A stretch of 16,575 nucleotides of DNA from Bordetella parapertussis (GTDB lineage: Bacteria; Pseudomonadota; Gammaproteobacteria; Burkholderiales; Burkholderiaceae_B). The position numbers and the translations under genes were made by a program. The notes below the pieces were generated by a model, which worked only from the letters and a program-made list of their open reading frames with translations, was not told the DNA's origin and searched no databases. The DNA is taken from positions 1-16,575 of the forward strand of contig CAMAYM010000059.1 in the NCBI GenBank assembly GCA_945862495.1. The letters run 5' to 3'. This document shows, piece by piece, positions 7,118 to 13,733 of this stretch (position 1 is the first letter of the stretch; every line of letters starts with the position of its first letter).

Positions 7118-8376
7118 AAACGACCAGCCTGGTTGCTTATGCTGCGTTAGGCTTACCCCTAGCGATGGCAATGTTGCCGATCTATATGATCTCGCCAAAG
7201 TTTTATGGCGATGTCTTAGGTTTGGATTTAGCGGCGCTCGGGGCGATTTTGTTTTTGACCCGTTTATTCGATACGGTGCAAGATCCATTTTTGGGTCGTG
7301 TTGTGGATGGTCTTCAACGTAAGCGCAATGGCTGGCTTGTGTTGATGATCGCATCTAGCATGGTGCTTGCACTGGGCTTTGTGTTGCTATTTACACCACC
7401 TCAAGCGTCCCAAGTGGGTTTGATGGCTTGGCTGGCCTTGTGTTTGTTGTTGGTATATTTTGCACATAGCTTATTGAGTATTTGTTATTTGACATGGGGT
7501 GCACGCCTCACCGACGACGTGACACAACGCTCGCGTGTGACCGCATGGCGCGAAGCATTGGGTTTGGTGGGCGTAGTGGTCGCTTCAGTATTGCCAACCT
7601 TTTGGGTGGCGGATTGGGGACCGCGCCAAGGATATCAAGTGTTTGCCTGGGTGTTTGTTGCGATATTAGTGCTGGGTTTGTTGACAACATTGCGTTGGGC
7701 CCCCAAACCACAGGTTTCTGTCGTTGAAACGCTTGAGGGATGGCGCGCTGCGCTCAAACCCCCGGCGGTGCGCCTCGTGATGTGGTTTTACTTATTTAAC
7801 GCCATCTCAGTTGCGATTCCAGCGACACTGGTTTTATTTTTCATCGATGATGTTGTGCAGGCGCCTCAGCAAGCAGGGATGTTTTTAGGTATCTATTTTT
7901 TAGCGGGCATGCTGACACTTCCGCTCTGGGTTGCGCTGTCCGATCGCATCGGCAAGGCACGGGCATGGGTGCTGGGGAGTGTGTTAGCCGGCTGTTCATT
8001 GATGTTTTCGGGTTGGATCGGAAGCGGAGATGTAGTGGCCTATAGCTTGATTTGCTTGATGTCGGGCGCTGCGCTCGGCGCAGATGTAGCTTTACCACCC
8101 GCCATGCTGGCGGATGCGATCCCTGAGCAAAACCGTAAAAGCACAGGACTTTATTTCGGTATTTGGGTGCTGATTAGTAAATTCGCGCTCGCGTTAGCCG
8201 CCGGCTTAGCACTCCCAAGCCTTAAGCTCTTTGGGTATGTGCCAGGGCAGTTTCAAACGACCGTTGCGCTCACTGCGCTTTATGTATTTTTACCCATCGT
8301 TTTTAAAGGCATCGCCATCCTGGTGTTGCTGCCACAATTACGTGGCCGTTCGTCATCGCGGACACTTGTCCGATAG
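7114..8376 (+). CDS. GPH-family (MFS-fold) sodium/solute-type transporter
   Basis: A 420-residue, about 12-helix transporter of the glycoside-pentoside-hexuronide (GPH) cation symporter family within the major facilitator superfamily. The N-terminal SPKFYGDVLGLDLAALG and LTRLFDTVQDPFLGRVVDG (about 28-68) are the diagnostic GPH motifs; the second half has PLWVALSDRIGKARAW in the loop after helix 8. It starts with GTG inside the previous stop (GTGA), so translation is coupled. Family members import sugars with Na+ or H+, but GPH-like transporters also occur in lipid-modification clusters of this type. There the substrate is unknown and may be a lipid or lipid fragment. Nothing here identifies it. 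Confidence 0.88.
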   Translation: MKTTSLVAYAALGLPLAMAMLPIYMISPKFYGDVLGLDLAALGAILFLTRLFDTVQDPFLGRVVDGLQRKRNGWLVLMIASSMVLALGFVLLFTPPQASQVGLMAWLALCLLLVYFAHSLLSICYLTWGARLTDDVTQRSRVTAWREALGLVGVVVASVLPTFWVADWGPRQGYQVFAWVFVAILVLGLLTTLRWAPKPQVSVVETLEGWRAALKPPAVRLVMWFYLFNAISVAIPATLVLFFIDDVVQAPQQAGMFLGIYFLAGMLTLPLWVALSDRIGKARAWVLGSVLAGCSLMFSGWIGSGDVVAYSLICLMSGAALGADVALPPAMLADAIPEQNRKSTGLYFGIWVLISKFALALAAGLALPSLKLFGYVPGQFQTTVALTALYVFLPIVFKGIAILVLLPQLRGRSSSRTLVR

Positions 8377-8386
8377 GAGTCTCAAA

Positions 8387-8935
8387 ATGAAATTCAAAGC
8401 ACTGATAGCCTCTGCGACAGCTGCATTGATGACTGCTTGTGGTAGCGTGGATGTTGAGCAATATGCCAAAGAAACGCCCAAGCTTGAGTTGTCGACATTT
8501 TTTACAGGCACGATTGATGCATGGGGCATATTCCAAAAACGTAACGGTGAAGTCGCGCGTCGTTTTCATGTAGAAATCATGACTAATTGGACCAGCCCAT
8601 CGGAAGGTACGCTTGATGAGCGTTTTACCTATTCGGATGGAGAGAAACAACGTCGTGTCTGGACACTCAAGCGTCAGGTCGATGGAACCTGGCAAGGTAC
8701 GGCCGACGATGTGGTGGGCGTTGCGACAGGTCGCGTGTCGGGTAATGCATTGCATTGGACCTATGTGCTGCGTTTGCCAGTTGATGGCAAAGAGTACCTC
8801 GTGAATTTTGATGACTGGATGTGGCAGATGGATGAGCACTCGATGATGAATCGCTCCACCATGTCCAAGTTTGGTATTGATCTAGGCGAGGTCACATTAT
8901 TTTTCCGCAAACGCGCGCCCGGTAGCCCTTCGTGA
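8387..8935 (+). CDS. DUF3833 family lipoprotein
   Basis: A 182-residue lipoprotein of the DUF3833 family. The frame is open further upstream, but ATG 8387 is preceded by AGGAG and begins a lipoprotein signal: MKFK, then ALIASATAALMTA, then Cys18 (MTAC, an acceptable lipobox). The first mature residue being Gly rather than Asp favours sorting to the outer membrane. Conserved family features include LSTFFTGTIDAWGIFQKRNGEVARRFHVEI and LDERFTYSDGEKQRRVWTL. The fold is probably a beta-rich, lipocalin-like barrel, judging from regularly alternating strands (inference). It lies ten bases after the transporter and overlaps the SDR gene at TGATG. A periplasmic or outer-membrane partner in lipid handling is the likely role. 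Confidence 0.9.
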   Translation: MKFKALIASATAALMTACGSVDVEQYAKETPKLELSTFFTGTIDAWGIFQKRNGEVARRFHVEIMTNWTSPSEGTLDERFTYSDGEKQRRVWTLKRQVDGTWQGTADDVVGVATGRVSGNALHWTYVLRLPVDGKEYLVNFDDWMWQMDEHSMMNRSTMSKFGIDLGEVTLFFRKRAPGSPS

Positions 8936-9711
8936 TGCGTGCGCTCAATCCACCGATTAAAAACTGGGTCGGTAAACGCGTCTGGTTAGTCGGCGCCTCG
9001 AGTGGCATTGGTGCGGCGTTGGCGCAAGCCTTGTTGGCAGCAGGCGCCTGGGTCACGGTGTCTGCGCGCAGACAAGAGGCTTTGCTCGAGCTTGCGCGAC
9101 CCCACCCGCATGCCCACGTGGTGGCGTTCGATGCGGGAGATGCGCAGGCGTGGCCCGATGCGTTTGAACGCACCCTGGCTGCGATGGGGCATATCGACCT
9201 CGTAGTCTTTGGTGCAGCGCGCTACGATCCGACGCACAGTTGGGCGTTGGATCTGGAGCAGGTACAAAAAAGTTTTGATTTAAATGTCGTCGGTGTTTAC
9301 CGAGGGGTAGCGCTTTTAGTCCCTTATTTCATTAAAAGAGGTGAGGGTGGGCTTGCTGTGATTGCGAGTATTTCTGCATACACGGGTTTGCCTAAGGCCG
9401 TGATATACGGGGCGACTAAAGCCGCGCTGAATAATCTGGCGCAGACGCTGTACTTTGAGCTCGAGCCAAAAGGGGTGTCGGTCTATCTCATCAACCCTGG
9501 TTTTGTTGAAACACCCATGACTGCGGTCAACGACTTCGAGATGCCTGGTTTGATGAAGCCTGCCCAAGCCGCCCAAGCAATCGTAGCGGGTTTCGAGCGC
9601 GGACACTTTGAAATTCGTTTTCCGCGTGGTTTTGCAGGGGCCTTACGTTGGATTAGCTTTCTCCCCGATCGCTGGCGCTTTCCTCTCTTGCATAAAATTA
9701 CCAAGCTTTAA
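8935..9711 (+). CDS. short-chain dehydrogenase/reductase (SDR)
   Basis: A classical SDR of 258 residues (259 if the overlapping GTG at 8932 is used), an NAD(P)H-dependent oxidoreductase. It has the nucleotide-binding motif GASSGIG (about 20-26), the structural Asn in FDLNVVG, the catalytic Ser in ASISAY (about 145-147), and the catalytic YGATK (Tyr158, Lys162). The PG motif follows as LINPGFVETPM. SARR after the second strand, with Arg residues in place of Asp, suggests NADP(H). The usual NNAG is changed to VFGAARY. The ATG overlaps the previous stop (TGATG). In the related RpoE-ChrR clusters an SDR also ends the group, so reduction or oxidation of a fatty-acid-derived carbonyl is a fair inference. 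Confidence 0.9.
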   Translation: MRALNPPIKNWVGKRVWLVGASSGIGAALAQALLAAGAWVTVSARRQEALLELARPHPHAHVVAFDAGDAQAWPDAFERTLAAMGHIDLVVFGAARYDPTHSWALDLEQVQKSFDLNVVGVYRGVALLVPYFIKRGEGGLAVIASISAYTGLPKAVIYGATKAALNNLAQTLYFELEPKGVSVYLINPGFVETPMTAVNDFEMPGLMKPAQAAQAIVAGFERGHFEIRFPRGFAGALRWISFLPDRWRFPLLHKITKL

Positions 9712-9722
9712 GAGAATCACAC

Positions 9723-10151
9723 ATGGATGCACGCTACTCAGAAATTGCGCAGTGGTTTCAAACGTTCACGGCAGCTTCGCTCGAACATGTGGAGGATTTT
9801 TACGCCTCGGATGCGGTGTTTATTGATCCGTTTAATCATCTCAAGGGGTTGGCTTCAGTGCGTGCCGTGTATCAACACATGTTCGATACGCTCGAGCATC
9901 CACGTTTTATCGTCACGAAAATAGTGTCAAATGGTCATCAGGCCTTTATGACCTGGGATTTTCTTTTTAAATGTCGCGGTCAAGCACAGCAAATATCTGG
10001 TTGCACACAGTTTGAGTTAAACGCTCAAGGGCTGATTGTGTTGCATCGCGATTATTGGGATGCAGCTCAGCAAGTCTATGAACAAATCCCCGTGCTCGGT
10101 TCTGTTTTACGAATGATCAGGCGCAAGCTTTCTCTTACAGCTGCATCCTAG
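9723..10151 (+). CDS. NTF2-like / SnoaL-type protein
   Basis: A 142-residue protein of the nuclear transport factor 2-like superfamily, a cone-shaped fold used by small isomerases, hydrolases and ligand-binding proteins. Typical features are the first helix with WFQTFTAASLEHVEDFYASDAVFIDPFNHLKG (about 11-42), then RAVYQHMFDTL, the sheet strands KIVSNGHQAFMTWDFLFKC, and the ending LIVLHRDYWDAAQQVYEQIPVLG. The Asp in FIDPF and the His-Arg-Asp-Tyr-Trp stretch line the pocket in many relatives. No signal peptide is present. It follows the SDR by 11 bases and is the last gene of the operon. Its substrate is unknown; acting on a product of the upstream enzymes is inference. Confidence 0.85.
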   Translation: MDARYSEIAQWFQTFTAASLEHVEDFYASDAVFIDPFNHLKGLASVRAVYQHMFDTLEHPRFIVTKIVSNGHQAFMTWDFLFKCRGQAQQISGCTQFELNAQGLIVLHRDYWDAAQQVYEQIPVLGSVLRMIRRKLSLTAAS

Positions 10152-10177
10152 TCTGCTGACACGCCAAAAATAGACAT

Positions 10178-10201
10178 AAAAAAAAGCCCCCTAAGGGGCT
10201 T
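10178..10201 (-). terminator. rho-independent terminator of the symporter gene
   Basis: Stem arms AAGCCCC (10184-10190) and GGGGCTT (10195-10201) enclose loop CTAA. On the minus strand the stem is followed by a run of T residues (A-run 10178-10185 on plus). It lies about 50 bases beyond the symporter stop. Confidence 0.88.
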
Positions 10202-10205
10202 AAAA

Positions 10206-10234
10206 GCCGTTTGAGCGCAGCAGTCTCAGACGGC
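10206..10234 (+). terminator. ten-base-pair hairpin, possible plus-strand operon terminator
   Basis: GCCGTTTGAG (10206-10215) pairs with CTCAGACGGC (10225-10234) around a nine-base loop. The single irregular pair is U-G on the plus-strand RNA but A-C on the minus strand, so the structure favours plus-strand transcripts from the nine-gene operon. The tail GGGGAACTAGTTTTAA is only weakly T-rich. It may end or stabilise the operon message. Confidence 0.45.
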
Positions 10235-10250
10235 GGGGAACTAGTTTTAA

Positions 10251-12380
10251 TTAACGTGCTGCATCGCCACGCAGTGTTGGGTAACGCACGTGATCCACCA
10301 ATTCTTGGATATCTTTGCGAGGCGCCGGGGTCAGCAAGCTCACAACGATGATCAGTGCAAAACCAAGCGGTACACCAAAGACACCGGCTGAGATCGGCAA
10401 AATCCCGTACCAGAGTTCGATGGGGGAGGTGATGCCAAACACACCACGCAGCCAAACTTGAGTGGTCACCATGTAGTAAAAGGTGATGCCCAAACCACCG
10501 ATCATGCCAGCAATCGCACCATACTTATTTGCGCGCTTCCAGAAAATCCCTAAGGTCAGGGCTGGGAAGAACGCAGCAGCAGCGAAGGAGAACGCGGCAG
10601 AAACCAAGAACAAGATGTCCGCTGGTTTCTGTGCAGCTACATAGGCAGCTGCTAGCGCGACAATGAGCAACAAGATCTTCGAAATCAACACGCGACGTGC
10701 TGTCGGAGCGTTGGGGTTGATCATCTTGAAGTACAAGTCGTGTGACAAAGCGTTAGCAATTGTCAGCAGCAAGCCATCTGCTGTTGAGAGTGCTGCGGCC
10801 AAACCACCTGCTGCCACCATACCGGAGATGACGTAAGGCAAACCACCGATTTCTGGCGTGGCCAGCACGACGATGTCACCACCGATACGCATCTCACCTA
10901 ATTGCAAAATACCATCTTTGTTAACGTCAACAACAGATAACAATGCAGGGTCAACGGATGCCCATTGCGCAATCCATGCCGGTAGCTTGTCGAACGGCGT
11001 ACCCACAAGTACGTGGAAGACCTCATATTTCACCAGTACTGCCAGAGCAGGCGCTGTGAAATACAGCAGGAAGATGAAGAATAAGGACCACGTAACCGAT
11101 TCGCGTGCCTGTTTGACCGAAGGTGTGGTGTAGTAGCGCATCAGAATGTGCGGAAGCGCTGCTGTACCGACCATCAAGCAGAAAATCAACGCAAGGAAGT
11201 TGCGACGCGAGGTGTCGTATGCGACCTTTTGTGCATCTGTTCCGTTAGGATCACCTGCAAATTGTTGCGCATGACGCGGCATGCCACCTAAAGGAACAGC
11301 GCGAGCGTTGTTTGCAGCACGTTCATCCGTCCAAAGTTTTTTTGCAGCAGCTTCAGTTGTAGGAACAGCAGCAAGCGCTTTTTGTGCGGCGTCTTGTTCA
11401 GCTTTTGGTGCATTGGCTGCTTTCAAGTCTGCAACACGTTTTTCTGCATCTGCTTTAGCAGTTGCCATCGAAGCTGGAATATTTTTCAGCTTGGCATCAG
11501 CTTCTTCAGCACGCTTTTTATAGATCGCAATGACCTCGAGCTCTTTTGGATCTTTCAGCAGCTGAGCTTCTTTGGCAGTCACTTTTTCAAGTTGATAGCC
11601 ATAGATAGCCTGTGGAACAGGTACACCCGTTTGCTTAACAGACAGCCAAACGACTGGAATCATGTATGCAATGATCAGAATGATGTACTGAGCGACTTGA
11701 GTCCAAGTCACTGCACGCATACCACCCAGGAACGAGCACACCAGGATACCGCCAAGGCCCAAGAAAATACCGATTTCAAAGGGCACACCCGCCAAACGTG
11801 TCGTAATCAAACCGACGCCGTAAATCTGAGCAACGACGTAGGTAAATGAACACAGAATCGCGGCAATAATACCCAACAGACGCGGCATATTACCGTCATA
11901 GCGCTCACCCAGAAAGTCTGGAATCGTAAACTGACCAAACTTTCTCAGATAAGGCGCCAAGAACAATGCCACCAAACAGTAGCCACCGGTCCAGCCCATA
12001 ATAAAGGCGAGGCCGCTGTAGCCTGTTAGGTAGAGCGTTCCGGCCATACCAATAAACGATGCGGCCGACATCCAGTCAGCGCCCGTTGCCATGCCGTTGT
12101 AGAGCGCGGGCACACGTCGTCCAGCTACGTAATACTCTGCAGCATCATTTGTGCGGCTCATGATTCCAATACCAGCGTAAAGGAGAACTGTAGCTGCCAA
12201 AAAGATGTAGCCGATCCATGCACGACTCAAACCCATTTGCTCAGCGATCGCGAGAGCGATCACAAAGACAAGAAAGCCGCCCGTGTACCAGGTATAGACT
12301 TTGTTGAGAGATTTTTTAAATTGTGCGTTGGTGGTGTTTGAAGCGAACATGCCGCCTTCATCAGGTGTCATTCCGGCCAT
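10251..12380 (-). CDS. sodium:solute symporter large subunit, VC_2705 type
   Basis: A 709-residue member of the solute:sodium symporter family, in the two-component VC_2705 subfamily that pairs with a DUF4212 small subunit. The substrate is probably a small carboxylate such as acetate, by family analogy. ATG 12380 is chosen because GAGGAGGAAT stands just upstream and the small-subunit stop is one base away; a frame extending to 12422 has no such support. Core motifs include EYYVAGRRVPALYNGMATGADWMSAASFIGMAG (about 82-113) and ALSTADGLLLTIANALSHD (about 530-548), both near the Na+ sites. Two features stand out. One is an Ala/Lys/Glu-rich, coiled-coil-like insert at about 264-386. The other is an EF-hand-like loop DVNKDGILQLGE at 485-496 between membrane helices. 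A strong terminator follows. Confidence 0.93.
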   Translation of the reverse strand: MAGMTPDEGGMFASNTTNAQFKKSLNKVYTWYTGGFLVFVIALAIAEQMGLSRAWIGYIFLAATVLLYAGIGIMSRTNDAAEYYVAGRRVPALYNGMATGADWMSAASFIGMAGTLYLTGYSGLAFIMGWTGGYCLVALFLAPYLRKFGQFTIPDFLGERYDGNMPRLLGIIAAILCSFTYVVAQIYGVGLITTRLAGVPFEIGIFLGLGGILVCSFLGGMRAVTWTQVAQYIILIIAYMIPVVWLSVKQTGVPVPQAIYGYQLEKVTAKEAQLLKDPKELEVIAIYKKRAEEADAKLKNIPASMATAKADAEKRVADLKAANAPKAEQDAAQKALAAVPTTEAAAKKLWTDERAANNARAVPLGGMPRHAQQFAGDPNGTDAQKVAYDTSRRNFLALIFCLMVGTAALPHILMRYYTTPSVKQARESVTWSLFFIFLLYFTAPALAVLVKYEVFHVLVGTPFDKLPAWIAQWASVDPALLSVVDVNKDGILQLGEMRIGGDIVVLATPEIGGLPYVISGMVAAGGLAAALSTADGLLLTIANALSHDLYFKMINPNAPTARRVLISKILLLIVALAAAYVAAQKPADILFLVSAAFSFAAAAFFPALTLGIFWKRANKYGAIAGMIGGLGITFYYMVTTQVWLRGVFGITSPIELWYGILPISAGVFGVPLGFALIIVVSLLTPAPRKDIQELVDHVRYPTLRGDAAR

Positions 12381-12381
12381 C

Positions 12382-12645
12382 TTATTCCTCCTCTTCTTCG
12401 TTGACGCCAGCTTCTTCGTCAAGCTTGTTCATATATGAGGCGTAAAACCAAATGATTAGGCAATACACCACGAGAGAGCCTTGTGCTCCCATCCAAAAGC
12501 TAAAGGGCCAGCCAAAAAAATTAAAGTCGAGCTCGCGGGCAAAGTAGCTCACTACAAAAGTGACAACAAACCAGATCAGCAACAAAATTGAAGTGATGCG
12601 TAGGTTTTTTTGCCAGTACACCCGATGTTTTTCGGTTAGTTGCAC
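12382..12645 (-). CDS. symporter small subunit, DUF4212
   Basis: An 87-residue membrane protein of the DUF4212 family, the usual small partner of VC_2705-type symporters. It starts KHRVYWQKNLRIT, has two hydrophobic helices (about 18-36 and 52-70), and ends with a very acidic tail (NKLDEEAGVNEEEEE). The start is GTG, with GAGGAG eight bases upstream; no in-frame ATG is near. The run of Glu codons at the end doubles as the ribosome-binding site (GAGGAGGAA) of the large subunit, so the two genes are translationally linked. Confidence 0.93.
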   Translation of the reverse strand: MQLTEKHRVYWQKNLRITSILLLIWFVVTFVVSYFARELDFNFFGWPFSFWMGAQGSLVVYCLIIWFYASYMNKLDEEAGVNEEEEE

Positions 12646-12698
12646 GGTTAAGTCTCCTCATCGTTATAAAACATAAAACAAACTACAAATAAAACTGT

Positions 12699-13265
12699 TT
12701 AGCCACTCAACCCCGTTTCACGCTCAAGCTGACGCGCAAATTTTGGCTCAAAGCCTTTCAAGTGTTGAATGATTTTGGTGGCCTCTTCAGGCTGCTGGCG
12801 GTCGACATGGACTCGGGCAAGCTGATACCACGCATACGGACTCATGGGCTGAAGTTTGGTGTTGCGTTCAAGCGCAACAATGGCCTCTTCAAGCCGGTTT
12901 TGTTGAATCAGCGTCAAGCCCAAGCCATACCAAGCTTGATCAAGCTTGGGGTTGAGTTCAAGGGCACGTCGAAAAGAGAATTCAGCGTCAACAGGGTGTT
13001 CGAGTTCTTGTTGCAAAAAGCCGAGGTTGAACCATGCATAGATGGGTGCGTCGGGTTGCGTCACTAAACGTTGATAAATTTGAATCGCGCCAGTTTTATC
13101 GCCAAGCTCAGCTTTAAGATGTGCAAGACTGCCTAGCGCATAACTATCGTTGGGGTAGTCACTGAGCATTTCTTCAAACATAGTGACGGCTCGGTTACGC
13201 TGTCCAAACACAATGAGTGTGACCGCACACCACTTATATTTCTGCCAGTTCAGATCAAATTTCAT
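12699..13265 (-). CDS. tetratricopeptide-repeat protein
   Basis: A 188-residue protein made almost wholly of about five TPR units. Clear ones are NDSYALGSLAHLKAELGDKTGAIQIYQRLV, PIYAWFNLGFLQQELEHPVDAEFSFRRALELNP, DQAWYGLGLTLIQQNRLEEAIVALERNTKLQP and SPYAWYQLARVHVDRQQPEEATKIIQHLKG. There is no signal peptide, so it is likely a cytosolic adaptor. It overlaps the membrane protein before it by four bases (ATGA) and lies 53 bases upstream of the symporter small subunit, in the same direction. A role in symporter assembly or regulation is possible from context only. Confidence 0.88.
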   Translation of the reverse strand: MKFDLNWQKYKWCAVTLIVFGQRNRAVTMFEEMLSDYPNDSYALGSLAHLKAELGDKTGAIQIYQRLVTQPDAPIYAWFNLGFLQQELEHPVDAEFSFRRALELNPKLDQAWYGLGLTLIQQNRLEEAIVALERNTKLQPMSPYAWYQLARVHVDRQQPEEATKIIQHLKGFEPKFARQLERETGLSG

Positions 13266-13558
13266 TTGCAGCCCACCATGCCGACGGAAACACAGTGTTC
13301 AATTTTTGCAACTGTGACCGCCATATAAATAGCCGCCACCAAGCAAAACGCCACAAAGGCGTGATGACGTTCGGCGATTTGTTTGGGAGAGATCAGTGCA
13401 GCGATGCGAATCCAAGGCTTATTAACCACCTGAAATAGTTGATAAAACAAATTGGTGTCACGTTTAGCGCCTGCGATCAAAAACAAGAGCCCTTGACCTA
13501 GAAGCGCAAGCAGGCCTATGTACAGCAACAACTGCATAATATTTAGAAATAAAAGCAA
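13262..13558 (-). CDS. small two-helix membrane protein of unknown function
   Basis: About 98 residues with two hydrophobic segments (LLLYIGLLALLGQGLLFLIAG near 10-30, and AFVAFCLVAAIYMAVTVAKI near 67-86), separated by a polar stretch rich in Lys, Arg and Gln. The C-terminus has two Cys residues. I do not recognise a named family. The start is probably TTG 13558, because GAAGGGG lies seven bases upstream. ATG 13537 is possible but is 27 or so bases from that site. The stop overlaps the TPR gene start, so the two are translated together and may form a membrane-anchor and adaptor pair. Confidence 0.75.
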   Translation of the reverse strand: MLLFLNIMQLLLYIGLLALLGQGLLFLIAGAKRDTNLFYQLFQVVNKPWIRIAALISPKQIAERHHAFVAFCLVAAIYMAVTVAKIEHCVSVGMVGCK

Positions 13559-13633
13559 TCCATGTCCCCTTCTTATTTTTTGTCATGCGGATACGTTTTT
13601 ATTCGCATTCAGATGATCGCACTGTAAGATCGA

Positions 13634-13653
13634 TTTCTGACAGCTTTCTGACA
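13634..13653. repeat. 11-base-period direct repeat TTTCTGACA, possible response-regulator site
   Basis: TTTCTGACA occurs at 13634-13642 and again at 13645-13653, an 11-base period. OmpR/PhoB-type regulators bind tandem repeats of this spacing, and one is encoded just upstream at 15211-15888. The site lies about 75-95 bases before the start of the membrane-protein/TPR/symporter group, a suitable place for activation or repression. Confidence 0.4.
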
Positions 13654-13697
13654 AAAATTAGACTGTCTCGCCGACTGTTGTGGATCGATCAAAATTT

Positions 13698-13719
13698 CTA
13701 TTTTTTGTCATAAAAATAG
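13698..13719. repeat. AT-rich inverted repeat next to the kinase terminator
   Basis: CTATTTTT (13698-13705) and AAAAATAG (13712-13719) form an inverted repeat around TGTCAT. It partly overlaps the terminator stem at 13718-13733, so the two structures are mutually exclusive in RNA. Function unknown; it may simply be part of the terminator region. Confidence 0.4.
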
Positions 13720-13733
13720 AGGGTTAACCCTCT
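13712..13733 (-). terminator. rho-independent terminator overlapping the kinase stop codon
   Basis: The 16-base perfect palindrome AGAGGGTTAACCCTCT (13718-13733) forms a six-pair stem with a TTAA loop and is followed on the minus strand by A then five T residues. The kinase stop codon (13724-13726) lies inside the hairpin. Confidence 0.8.

Noticed and set aside
8231..8386. N-terminal extension of the DUF3833 gene
   Set aside because: The extension overlaps the transporter, while ATG 8387 has an AGGAG site and starts a proper lipoprotein signal.
8303..8839. 178-residue minus-strand open frame across the transporter end and DUF3833 gene
   Set aside because: It lies opposite two well-supported genes, has no family-like motif, and its composition (many Cys, His, Arg) looks like a shadow of the coding strand.
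10206..10234. Small regulatory RNA between the convergent operons
   Set aside because: Only a single hairpin and no promoter-like sequence of its own are seen; a 3'-end structure explains it better.
11382..11849. 155-residue plus-strand open frame inside the symporter gene
   Set aside because: It is antisense to a clear symporter coding sequence, with unnatural composition and no start context.
12381..12422. N-terminal extension of the symporter large subunit
   Set aside because: ATG 12380 has a strong GAGGAGGAAT site and follows the small-subunit stop directly; the longer frame starts inside the small-subunit gene.
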